From Seriola aureovittata (Eukaryota; Chordata; Actinopteri; Carangiformes; Carangidae), in the NCBI RefSeq assembly GCF_021018895.1, contig NC_079377.1, positions 20,810,001-20,874,000 of the forward strand: a DNA stretch of 64,000 bases, read 5' to 3'. Of the stretch, positions 46,301-59,200 are shown piece after piece. Position numbers and translations under genes: made by a program. Under the pieces are notes generated by a model, which was given only the letters and a program-made list of their open reading frames with translations, was not told the DNA's origin and searched no databases. The first letter of the stretch is position 1; every line of letters starts with the position of its first letter.

Positions 46301-47670
46301 ATGGGACAGAGGGAAATGGGGTGCGCGTCGTTTTGCCCGTTTTCACAGCTGGAAGTGTTTGGGGTTGTGTTTGTCTAACATTCTCTGTGGCTTTGTGACA
46401 CTGGCCAAAAATGACACTGGGCCAGCTAGGAGAGAGAAGTGTGGCGTTTTGTGGGAAAATGCTAGAAAAACACACTTAAACTGGTATTAGTGCACAGCCC
46501 AGCTCGCCAAGTGTTTGCATGGTCTGAGAGATGAGAGGCCTCAGCTTTCGAAATATTTGTCCAGTTCTTCTGAGAGATCAACAATTGGCACATCCGTGTC
46601 TCCAACCATGAATCATAAGGTTCCACCAGATATATTTTTTGGTCTAAGAAGATATGAGTGTAGCATTACAGAGAAGTCTTAACACGTGGCTGAGGCATTG
46701 GATTTTTATTATATTCTTTTATATATTATCATCAACATATATTATAATCAACATCTCTAAACTATACTCTAGATGAGAATTTGCAGCTAGTGGATTTTAA
46801 AGGCACCATTTGCTATATTCTTACTAGAATTTTTAAAGTGGGATACAGTTTTGTTTTTTTTATGGTGATTTCATCATATTTGTGTTGCATTACCACATCG
46901 TTTCTTGAAATCAGTCACAGTGGAATAAACCCATTTAACAATGCTCAAACTATTTGCTGGAGGTGCTCTTTATATGTACAGGCAAAGTAATAGCTCTCAC
47001 CAGTGCAGTTCTGTCAGTTTACACAAGGAAAGTGGAGCATTGGTAAAGGTGGGGGCAGGCGAATACGGCCTAATAGAAGAGATCACACTACAGATAAAAG
47101 CTGCAATCATAACTGTGTAAGACCATATAATTTTCCCCTCATCAGATTAAAGTATCTAAGAGATTTTCGACGCAGGCTTACAATGTCTTGAAAGGTGCTA
47201 AGAATGAAGTTTGCCATTACTGATTTAATAGTAAATTAAGTAAAAGATCTCTCTTTTTTATTTAAGGCTCATAAGTCGACCGTCTGGCAGGTGAAGCATT
47301 TGCCTCAAAACCGAGACATCTTTATGACTGCAGGGGGAGCAGGCAACCTACATGTGTGGAAATAGTAAGTTATTTTTGTTAAACAGGAATCAGGTTTTTT
47401 GTTTTTTTTTGATTAACTATAAACTGGAAAATATTTTAATTGTGTTTTGATGTCATTTCCAGCGAGTATCCTGCTCAGAGAAGCAAGAAGGACTCAGATG
47501 GCGGGGATGTGGGCGTAGCTGGCACTGTCAACCTCTTACAGAACGTCACTCTGTCCACTCAGCCAATCTCAAGCCTGGACTGGAGTCCTGACAAACAGGG
47601 CCTGTGTGTGTGTTCAGGCTTTGACCAGTCTGTCCGCGTGCTCATTGTCACCAAACTCCACATGGTGTGA
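43370..47670 (+). CDS. wdr92: WDR92 / DNAAF10, WD-repeat dynein-assembly factor, complete, 8 exons
   Basis: WDR92 (Monad, DNAAF10) is a seven-bladed WD-repeat protein that works with the R2TP/prefoldin-like cochaperone complex in cytosolic pre-assembly of axonemal dyneins. Exons are 43370-43555, 44568-44668, 44844-44974, 45116-45217, 45336-45451, 46062-46196, 47267-47364 and 47463-47670. They give 1077 nt and 358 aa against 357 in human. Every junction is in phase. Diagnostic stretches are [72 protein letters not shown] and [20 protein letters not shown]. The exon 3 donor (ACG|gtttga) is weak, but the next exon requires it. It shares a promoter region with pno1. The protein looks intact. Confidence 0.97.
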
Positions 47671-48478
47671 AAAAGCGGACGACAACAAAGACTGATGGTC
47701 TGTGCAGCCCTGTACAAAACAAGATGCAACAACACAGATGCATCAATAGTGTTTAAATCACTGCCTTTTTCTGAGGCTGAATTGTACTCCTGGTCATCTT
47801 TGGATTGATGATCTTTTATTTGAAGACAACGATTTCCTACTGCAGGTCTTTGCAGCTGTCCATATAGATTTCATACAGCTGATTCTCATCTTTAGACTTA
47901 TCTTGCCAGAAAATAATTTAACTCATATGAACCGGGAAAGTGCTTGACTGAGCCTTGGAGGCAATGTTGTCCTCTAGTGCAGAGAAATACCCTTGTAACA
48001 CGATGATACATTTCCCATATTATCAAAAAGCCTCTGCTAGGATGGATAAATGAGTCATTTAATCTTGGAATAATACTTTGGGGATCAAGATTTGATTTCT
48101 TTATCTATTACCATTTTTGTAGGATGCTTACTGAAACACCTGTCTTTTGTTGCACTATTGGTGAATGTTTTACTCGAGTTTTGTCTATTGTTCAAATTGT
48201 CACTTTTGATATGACATTTTAATGAGAACTCTGTGTTTTCAAATTAAATGTGTGTTTGGAACGAAAAATTACCCTTTTTCTCAGTGTCCCCTATCCAATA
48301 TGAAAGGCTTATTTATGACATCAAGAGTAAGTAAAGTCAAGAGAACTACTGTCTGTATGAACACAGTAAGAGTCTTATCAGCTGAAGACAAAACGTTTCT
48401 TTTGGATGTAGAGTAAACAAACTATGAGTCACTTCAGGATCCAAAAGGATTAATACATTTGTTAGAAGGTTACAAGCA
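47671..48478. other. 3' ends of convergent wdr92 and the unnamed minus-strand gene
   Basis: 808 bp separate the two stop codons. An ATTAAA at 48243-48248 is a plausible wdr92 poly(A) signal. I found no canonical AATAAA on the minus strand just beyond 48479, so the minus gene may use a variant signal or overlap the wdr92 3'UTR. Confidence 0.45.
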
Positions 48479-51400
48479 TCATGTCCAGCATTTGAACTTG
48501 AAGAAGTCCTGTAGATCCTCATCGTCCTCACGTTTGTCATGGATCCTCGCGTAGACACTTTTCAGCAGCTTGGTCATGGACTTTCCATCCAAGATGTCGA
48601 TGTATTTCTCTATGCAACCTACAAACACAGCCACAGATTAGTACAAAAGTGTCTGTCATGTTGTTTGAAGTGTGTTTTAAATTTTTTAAATGGTATTTAT
48701 TTGATTTTAAATCAAACATTTCAGATGTTTTATGTAATAATATATTGAACATCTTCAGACGACTAAATGAGTCCAACCTGACTTGCCCTATGCAGGCACT
48801 TATTTATCTGACATCATGCTGCATGTATGCTCTCTATGTCATGTGTTGTGCCATCTATCTGGCCACCGCACCAGTTGAGTGTGATACATCTCTGTAAATA
48901 GATGTCAAGTCACATGCGCCTGGCTACATGATTTCAATACAACACTGCATTTAAACAACACATTTATTAAATATAGATGACCTGGTGATGAACTGGAAAA
49001 TGTTGGTAGACCAGTGTTTGCAAATAGTAAGTGCTTGTCATTCAAGATAGCTGGGCATTGTCATATAGCATGGTGTAAAGAATGTCACCATTTTATTTTT
49101 AACAAAATAATATGAAAGTCAGTTTGCATTTTTCTGTGACTGACAATCTTAATGTGTAATCTGCAAATTCTGTTTGCTTAAACTTTAAAAACATTTATTC
49201 CTGCTAACTACTACTGTTGAGTTTTGACTTCTTCCAAGACTAATATTACAATTAATACAGTACTCATAATATAGTAATAGTAATCACTTAGGCCCATGAC
49301 TTTGCCGTGTGCCACCAGACTGGGGCTCAGGTGCGGGTGGTCGTACTGCTCCAGCATCATCAGCATGCGGACGATCTCTCCTGTGATGAAGGCATCATCG
49401 AAGCTTTGCTCCCCCACAGGCTTCAGAGGGAATCTGCAGTACACCTCCACTGCAGCCTGTGGGTCCGACGGCTCCAGCAGCTGCACAAGCTCAATGTAGG
49501 CATCGTGGACCTAGACAGCCAGGCAATTCCTTAGCTACATTTTGTTTGGATTACATCAGTTGAGGGAAATCGACACCAGACATGCTGCTCTTATGTCTGT
49601 ATGAATGACAACTATACTTGCAAGTTATTCAGGTTATCCTAAAAATCACATGTTAAATCCCCCAACATACAGATCGTCTCTTAGCCATGAGACATCATTT
49701 AGTCTGAAACCACTCAGGAAGCAACAGCTCTCTTGTCTTGATCACCACATATTCTACCACTTACAGATCTTTTTTTTTTTTTTCAATAAAACCAAATGTT
49801 ATGTAATTGTCTAATCCAACAGAGGAGCATGTGACCATTCCACTGGAATTAATCACCAAGACTGGAGTCACAGTTGGATGGGTGTGAAACTGGTGATGTA
49901 ATTCTATAGCCATTGTAAGCTGCGTTGTAAAACCATTGAGGAAATGCCTGAAATCTAAATGTAAGAGATAAGAGCTGACCCCTGGTGCCATGGAGATGAC
50001 CTCTTGGTAGAGCTGCTTTGCCTGGTCCTGGGTGTCTTCAGAGCGAGAGAGGGCGCGGGCCAGACCCAGCCGTGGGATATGAGACCTGCGGTTCACCAGA
50101 CTGGGCACAGTGACTATGTCTCCCACAGGAGGCTCTGCAACTAGACATAAAGTAGAATTACCTCCTTTGATAAACAGGGAAGACGTATGTTATTTCATGC
50201 TGTGTTATAGATTAGCTTTCACAATGACACAATTGTTATCTAAAGTGAAACTGCAACTTTTTTAATGTCATGCCTCTTGACCTGTTAAATGTTTACATGT
50301 TCTTACAAAAAGGACTGAATTAAGTTACCGTACCTGAAACAGTGTAAGGTGTGATGATGCAATGTGACGTCACATCATCCACATTTGAACAGTTATCATT
50401 AGGATTGGGAATTTTATATATTTCTAGGGTGAATTTGAAGTTGGTTAATGCAACGTGCATCAACTCCCCTTCCCCCCCCCACATTTCTTTCTGTCTTTTA
50501 TGTCATGAACTTTGAGCTTATATATTACATTATATTCAGTTTAAAACTAAGATTTGTTTCCCCTAAATCATGACAAGACTTTGGGGAACTCAGTGCTTTT
50601 GCCATGCCTTACTTACCCTCCGCTGTCTCAACAGTAATGGGGCAACAGTCCTGTTTAGACTTGCTAGGGGGGAGCTGAGGTTTATTGCCAGTTTTACCTG
50701 ATCCATCTGGCTTGACTGCTGCTCCAGCTCTCCCCCTACAGGAGAGAAAACATTTCAGATCTGAGTTAGATATAATATGACATACATATCACATTTCTGT
50801 CAGTGTTAACGTCTAAGTTTTGTAATGTTTTTCTAATGTGCATATACACTCATATGTACACATAGTCCTCAAACTTTTCAAGATATGTGAATGTTTCCTT
50901 CATTCAAAGAATCCACTTTTCATACAGCCTCTACAAGGAAACAAACTTAAAGCTTGTTCTTGTGAAGCTCCCCAGATCGATAAACAGTCATGGACTGTGT
51001 TTGTACTTGGCATAAAAATGTAGCAGGTCAAACAGTCAAATACATTTGTGTCCAGACGAAATCTTCCACGAATAAATAGATGTGAACAAACATCCACAGG
51101 CAACCACATCACAGGTCTGCCACACACTTGACTCAGGCTGCCAGCGTGACTCACCTGGCTGCAGGGGTTTTGGCTGCAGGACCGGCAGCTTTCGCTCCCC
51201 TGATGGGGGCTGGGGTTGCAGGAGCAGGAGCTTTGGTTACAGCTGCTGCCACCCGCCCTTGACCAGGCCCTCCTCTGCCCCGCCTAGCTCCTCTCTTGGC
51301 CACACTGGTGTCAGAAGGCCCCTTCACTCCTGCTGGTTGGGTGATGGACTGCTTGGCAGCTTTCTCATTTTCAGCCTTGTGCCGGTCCTGCCACCACCTT

Positions 51401-53187
51401 TGTTCTGAGCAAACAGGGGATGATTAATGTGGGTGTAGAGTTCATTTTCAAAAGTCTATCATAATTGTTAAATATAAAGTGTTTCAGCGGGGACACATCT
51501 ATCATTTAGGAATTGCTCAGGTTACCATATCATATACAGCCTGAATTGTCATGAAACCAATGCTGTGCATATGATTTTTACATCAGTGTAAGATGAGGCC
51601 AATCTCTATGTAATTCTCTGTTAGCTTGCTGTGTTTCTGAGACCTTAATGCCAAAGACAGTAAGTACACAACAGAGACTCACTGCTCAGCTGTTCAGGAG
51701 GCTCTCCGCTCTGAGTCTTGTTTTCCAGCTCAATGCTGGCCTGGAAGCTGAGGCAGGCATCAGTTCTGGCTTCGTTTGACCTGCCTGAATTTGGGTTGTT
51801 GTCATATTGAGCTAGCTGTGCCAGACCTAAGAGAAAAAGGGCGTGGCTGTCCCGTGGTGTGATCACTACTGCCAGCTGGCATGCCTGTACAAAGCAGCAG
51901 GAGAGGTAGGAAGAAGGTAAAGTCTGAATTCTCTGAACCCAAAACAGAAATCTGTGGTTTGTTAACTTTGCAAAACAGAAAAATAAGAGAAAACAAAAAC
52001 AGAGATGCTAATAAAATACACATTTTGAATGTTTCGTTGCCCAACGGAACACTCTTACCTTCTCCTGCATGTCCAGCAGCTCCTGGCAGGGGGGGATAGA
52101 TGTGAGGCGTATGAGAGCTGTGAGGGCCTGGCATCTCTTCGCCACCAGGGACTGCCTGCTGGTGCCATCTTTGGCCTGGGGCTCACCCTGCTGGATCAGC
52201 CTCTGCAGCAGGGCGAAGTGAGCATGCAGCAACACCCACTCCAGCTGCCCGCTCACCTCGCCACGACACACACACTGACTCACACTCTGGGCAGTCAGCA
52301 CTGCTACACTGAAGCATTCCAACACAGAAACAGAGCAGACACAGGCTTTTCATGTAGCGCTCAAACACTTATTAAAGTGGTTCATACTGATGTGAATGTT
52401 GAGACTTTTCTTTGAATCACACCTTCACTATGGAGATGAGTGAGAGCTAACTGGAGCTGAGAGCCACCACAAACACGGAGTAGAGAGAAAATATGACCCT
52501 TAAAAAAATCTGTGGAAGTCTTACTTAAAACTTCTGGTTTGTAACATACGTGTGATAAACCTGTTCAGCACCCATGGCCTTCACAGGCAGTACGTTGTGT
52601 TGCAGTTGTCCCAGAGTGAGAAGGCCTCGCAGGAACTGTGTGCTGAGGCTGGACAGAGGCTCTGATGGATCCTGCTCCACCCAGCTGTAGAGAAAAACAT
52701 AAAAACGTATGACAGCACAGAAAAAACAGCCATGACGACCACAAGGAACTTGCATAAAAGCAAAACAAACAAATCCAAGGAACAGAATGTCTTTCATTAT
52801 AGATCACAGAGACCAGTCTATCCAAAAATTTACTCACCTCTTTTTCAACTAGTTAAGAATCAGATCACATAATGTTCACTAAAACGTTCCCCCCTTTCAA
52901 TTCAGTTTTTTATTGTTTTGCCCACTTGCTGAAAAGGATGGTGGTTTGTGAAAAACCTATATCGATATCAAGACTTTAAAATGTCTATTAAAAAAACCCT
53001 GTGTATAAGTGACACTGCAGATGTTATGTCAGTGTGTTCCTGTAGACTATGATGGTCTTCTTCTTCCTCCTCCTGCAGGCTTAAACAGAACATCCTGGTA
53101 TATTACTGATACTGCCATGCCCTCTCACTCTCTCACTGTCTCGTTGAATGCATCCACCTCCACCAGACACGCACACACACATACACA

Positions 53188-53229
<42 letters not shown>

Positions 53230-56200
53230 TGCACACCTCTTGCTGCAGCGCTGGCTGACAAAGTGCTCCAGTCCCTGTTGTAAGAACAGAGCAGCCTCTT
53301 TCTCTGTGTCCACAGAGGCTTTCTGCTCCTGCTGCAGCAGAGCCAGCCCAGTGAAGAATCTGAGAAAAGGAACACAGAAGAGATGTTGAATACAAAGCTA
53401 GCTCCTACTCTTTGCTTTTACATGTTAATCCTGACCCCATTTACCCTGATGAACTGCCAGGCCTCTCCTCACATTGTAACTATGCTTTTTTCTATTCCCC
53501 AATCCGTATATGATCATATGATATCATATAGAGGTTGTAGAGGAGGGAGCATTTGAAGAGCAGGTTGAAAGTTTGGTTATCTGATGTTACAGTGACACAG
53601 AAAAGCATTGTGCTTCTGCTTCTACTACCATCAATACTTCTGTGATCTGACCTGAGTGCCGGATGTAAAGGGCGCAGTGCCAAGCCGCTCTGGAGATGCT
53701 GCAGGGCTTCCCTGCTCCTCCCCTGCAGCAGCAGCAGTCTTCCTACATGGAGGTTGTACTCCCAGCTGTCTGGACTCAGAGACCAGGCGTCCAGGTATTT
53801 CATCAGAGCTCGGTGGACACAGTTCTCTTCGTCCCGCACAGCTGAACCGCTATCCTGCAACCAGGGAGTAGGGAGTTCAGTTTCATCTGCCATTTAGTGA
53901 TGAGTAATTATTTAGTGGGGGCTTTAATCCAAACAGCTTTACAGAACAATAGCTATATGTCACAGCAGTCTCTTATATTACACAACAAGCTACATAAAAA
54001 TGCATAACTTAAGTATGCATAACCTGTGACAGTTTCTGGCAGAATGCTGTGCTATAGCAGTGGAAAATGGCAAGATATTCTGGTTCTAAAAATCAAATCC
54101 ACTTAATTTGCAAAATGATCAAAAGCTACTAATTAATCCGCAATTACAGACCATTATTAGTGTGGTTTTAAAATATTGTGATGCCTGTAACGTCTTAATG
54201 TCCTGTAGCACTCCTATCAGATAAATCAAAGGTCATACAGCAGGCCACCTGATGTATTCTGATGTGTAAGACATTGATCTGAGAGAGACAGAGACACAGA
54301 GCGGTGAGATTGCAGAAGCTGCTTGTCTATACTGGCCTCTCAGTAATTTTCTCACCACTAATAGACACAGATGTGTGCTCAAGCAACAACATAACAGGTG
54401 TTTGCAGTGTCAAAAATTGTATCACATTATACATGATCATTTGCTTTTTAGGTGTTTCACTGGTGCTCTTAATTAGAGCAAGTAAAGTAAACTTAGCAAC
54501 CCACAGTATGACACATTTACCTTGCCAGATTTCTTGGAGAGCCAGATGTAGAGAGTCTGAACATAGTCTGCTTTGCTGGACTGTCCCTGCTCTCTGAGCT
54601 GCTGATACTCTTTATCCAAGGCCTGAAGCTGGTTCTCCACTGTGGGCGTGCCGAGGAAACCGTGGAGTTTACACACAGCCAGGATGTCATCCTGACGTGC
54701 TGTTGATTTGGCGTCGCTTAATTCATCTCTGTCCCTATCAGTCTGGAGACCAAGGAAAGAAAAAGTGAGAGGTTGGGTTGCTCTCAGCTGCACAATTCAC
54801 TATTTTCAAATTTCACAGTATCAGCGCTGAAAATAATTTTAATAAAAATATCTTTAAATAAAAATGTTTGAAGCACCACAGTATGTAGTCTGCTTGTTCT
54901 GCTACAGCTCAGCATCTGAGCAAAACCTTTCTACCTTCTGCTGGAGGCCATACATCTCTGTGGCAAAGTGCTGCTCCTCCAGAACAAGACCCAACAGGAA
55001 GTGGAGTCTGGCATCTCTGGAGTTGAGTCTGATAGCTGATGCATAATGGACAGCTGCCTGCTCCAGGTTATGCAAAGGAGACTGGCCATCCTCATACTGC
55101 AACATGTCCCCTGTGAAAATGTGAGAAATAAACAGCGTACAACCTGAAAAGCCTCTGCAAAATCTCTGCATCTGGCAACAGAAACCACAGGAGTGTGTTT
55201 ACTGTCTACTGCTAAATTTACCATTTTACAGCTTAAACCTTTAAATTCTTAACACTCTGTTTTAACTATAAAAAAAACAAGAAATACAAACTATGTGTCT
55301 GCTACAAAAAACCCAGAGCCATTTAAAATGTAAAGATTTAACTACAAAAGAACAAAAAGTAAGATGACAAACTTAACAAATAAAATAGGCTGCAGAAACC
55401 AAATGAGAGTTCAGCTCTTCTGTTTGGCTACATATCAAACTTAGTTAAAAAAAATTAATATAATAATTTTAATTGGTGATCTTCTCAGGGTTTGTCTGCT
55501 ACTATGTGTAGTTTTAATGTCTAAAACTGGGTTGATATCACCACAAAATTTCTATTTTCAGGAAAATTCATCAGTATTTAAAACAAAGGATAATGTGATC
55601 ATCTACGTTTAATTTTTAGCATAAGTTCTAACTGTATAATAGCTGACAATATGTATTTACTTAAACATTTCATGCCACAGCTTTTATATTCCAGTGAATA
55701 TTACAAAACCTACCCAAAAAACCCCAAAAAACAGCCCTCTCAGTTAATGAAAATGTTCCGTGGGCCTATCATGTACGCACGCTCCTAATGTTAATATATC
55801 ATATGCAGTATTTATTTTCTTTAAATATTAAGAATTAAAGTTTGACAATATCTACACAAGTGATACATTCATACAACAGAAAAAACTTGTTTATATTATA
55901 AGAGGTGAAGATTAACTGTGCTCCCTGACTCTGTCATCCTCTCCCCCCTCTCTCTCCCGGCGTCGCATCTCAGTTCAGTCACAGTGACTTTCATTCAGTC
56001 CTCTGGGATCAGTCTCGAATGACCCGTCTCAGAGTCATCAAACAATTAGCAAGGAACAAGTAGCTGAGAAAAGACGAGCAGTAACTTGAGTGTCTGGCAC
56101 GTCAGATAGAGGAAGAAGCTCCGGAGGCAACCGCTAACGAGTCCATTTTCATGTATTTTTTAATGGCTGAAGCTGAGCTGTTGTGCCAAGGCAGGGCAAA

Positions 56201-59200
56201 GAAAATGACTCTTCTGTCCATTCGCCAAGGGCTTGTTCAAATGCTCAGCAGAGAGTTTTGTTATTTAGCTGCAGAATACAAAAGAAACTCAAGAAGCTCT
56301 CTGTTAAAGTGGATGGTAATTGACTTAGCTGCATTTTATAAGAAATATAATATGTACAGAAAATTGGTAATTGTGATGAATATAGTTTTTGACACTTTTT
56401 CTGGCCTGTACACTTTTATTTGGCTCAAAAAACACAAAAATTCCCCCCAAGAAAAAGGGTTAATGAAACAGCGTTTTTTATTATTATAGTAATGTTCGTG
56501 GCGAATTATAGGCGTAAAAATGTAGAGGGTGAGAAGGTTATTAAAGTCAGGGGGTTGTAAGTTGGTATTGATTTCCAACAAATTTTGATAAATGACTTCC
56601 ATTTAACTCCTGATCCTACACTCTTGGTTTGGAAAGTATTACATGCCTGGTTTTGGCAGGTGTTGCCGGTAGAGGTTCAGGTGATCCTGTGCCAAGGCGC
56701 ACAGTTTATCCACATGGTCTTCTCCTGATGTCATTTGTAGTCTTTTCTCCCAGTTACGCACCTGTAGCAGAGAAAGAAAACAATTATCCACCCATGAAGC
56801 ACAACAGGCCAAGCAGTAAAGCTGAATCAGATATGAGATTATACAGGTAGGGGTGATGACTATATGAACTATATTATGATTTACAATCCTACAGTAGCAG
56901 GCAAGAATGTATTTAAATAAATCCTCTTAATCCCAGTCTATACTATATAGCTTGGTATGTTCAAGAAAAGTGTGTACTCACCTTTACAGCCTTGATGTAA
57001 TCCTTGACTTGAAAGATATTTTCTCAAATACTATCTCATTTAGGGATGTAAATTTACATAAAAGTATCTAAGGATGTGGTCTTTCACGTGGAAAATGTTT
57101 TCTCAAGAATATTGTTGATTTTAATTTGATCAAAAACTAAAGACCAGAGATCTACTTTTGTTTACAACAAGATCTTTTATGGAAGATGTACATATATAAC
57201 AGTATCAGAATCACGAAGGGCAGTTCCTGTTTTCTTAACAAATGAGGATTTAATTGATTTTTTTGACTCTATATTTGGCCCTGAATTTCATTTGCACTGT
57301 GAGATGGGAATAACATGGAATTTGTAACAATTAGAGAAAGTTTACTGATAATGCAGAGTTAAATAACAGGAATGATTTATTACCTCCAATATGTGTTTAG
57401 TCTCTATCTCCAAACAACTGGATGATGCAAAGAGTCTCTTATACCAGCTTGTCTCTGTGACATCCTGTAAATGAACATGAACATATGTGAGGTGCATTTA
57501 CATGCTCTGGAGTTTGCTGGGTTCATCTTCCTCTTGTTTCTTGGTCAAGGTATGATAACAATTTATTAAATGCAACAACCCTAACACACCTCTGCACCCG
57601 CTCCATAAAAACCTGCACACATTCACTGCACACAAATTATTGTTTTATCCACTCTCAACTGTGTTACCACAAACACACACACACACAAACACAAGATACT
57701 TTTACTCTGGAAGTTAAACCGGCACTTAGTCACCATAAAGGGAGCGCTGGCTTGTAAATAAAGGATGAGCAGAGTGGAGGTCGGGCATTGATTTTGGCAA
57801 AGCAGAGCGCTGTTTAATCTTATATATTGACCTTTGCATCCAGGTCCTCCGTGGGCCTGTGTGGACAGTCCAGAGAGTGTGACCCCAGCTCAGACAGCTT
57901 CATCACACTGTCACATCCTATGTTAAAAAAACATCACAGACACATTAAATCACACACTAGGGGTCGATGCTACTGCATTGCTAACCACAAGTTTGCATCT
58001 TTTTTACAGGATGAATTGAGCAAACTATGTTTAAATAACTGTATTTAACTACTACTGTAGTAAAAAAAGCCTATTGCATTTTGTTCTGGTGCAACTCTAT
58101 CTAATTACCTAGAAGTAAGGTCTGCAATTTCTGGAAAATAAAATATATCTGAAATAAATCTAGGTTGTCTAGAAATACACATCTGACTAACCAGAGAAAA
58201 GCCTGCTGGATATAAAGGCCTGATCTAATATCCAGCTGGATACACAAGGTCTTAGTTAAGTAATAGTATCCCCCTCATTACAGGAACATAATGGTTGTCT
58301 ACAGTATCATCATGTTACATGATAGTATAGTGGTGGTGTAATCAGAACTGTTGGGAGTTAAGTCAAAGTGTAGTTAGCATTTTAACAATGTAGTTATACA
58401 AGCATTTCTTAGAGGTAGAGCTGTTTCAGAGGAAGAAATAATTCAACTGATCTTAAAAAATGGTTGAGCATATGAATCAGTTACCTGAATGCAGCAAATA
58501 ACTTTTTCTTATTCATCAATAATTGTGAAATTCATGTCCTTGCAATGTTAGCAAACTATTTACCTTCCTCCTCACTTGCTTTTTTACTCAGCTTTAGGCA
58601 GAAATAACAGTGGGTCTATTACTCTACCCATTGACCTTTAACTCAACCAGTAAGAGCTTTGCCTAAACAGCAGGTTTGCTTTAGAAAAAACAGATTACAG
58701 GCTTTACCTCGGTAAATAAAGAAGCACTTGACCAGAGCATCTGACATCTCCCTGTCAAGATCCAGTTCAACAACCTTCCAGCCGTCTCCCAGAGGACAAT
58801 CTCCAAGTGGGTCAACTTTTGAACGTCGTGTCAGCGTCTCAATATAAGGCCTTGAGAAGATGTGTTTTGGGTCACTGCAAATCAAAAACATCATATAACA
58901 TTTTTTTTATATCCAATGGCTATAATTAACCGAAGTTAAACAAAATAGCTAAATTAGGGAGTTAGTGGCAATTTCTATTGGTAAACTGAGAAACTGTGAT
59001 GATTGTTGGTTTAATGTATTTTACTTTTGATTTTTTGTTTTACACTTGCATCAACTGTAAAGCACTTAGCACAGAAGAAATGCTGTTAAAGTGAAAATGA
59101 TAAAGGGGGTGTCTGCTCTTACTAGTACTGATAACATTTTCTCATAAATCTTCCTGTTCAAGTCTCACCTGTGGTTGATAGATACAGGCCTATAAAAAGC

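Noticed and set aside
53081..53395. Minus-strand Cys/Val-rich open frames
   Set aside because: They are frame shadows of exon 12 of the unnamed gene read through the CA/GT microsatellite.
56151..56489. 112-codon plus-strand open frame inside intron 8 of the unnamed gene
   Set aside because: It is AT-rich with no recognisable domain. No splice partners or codon pattern support it.
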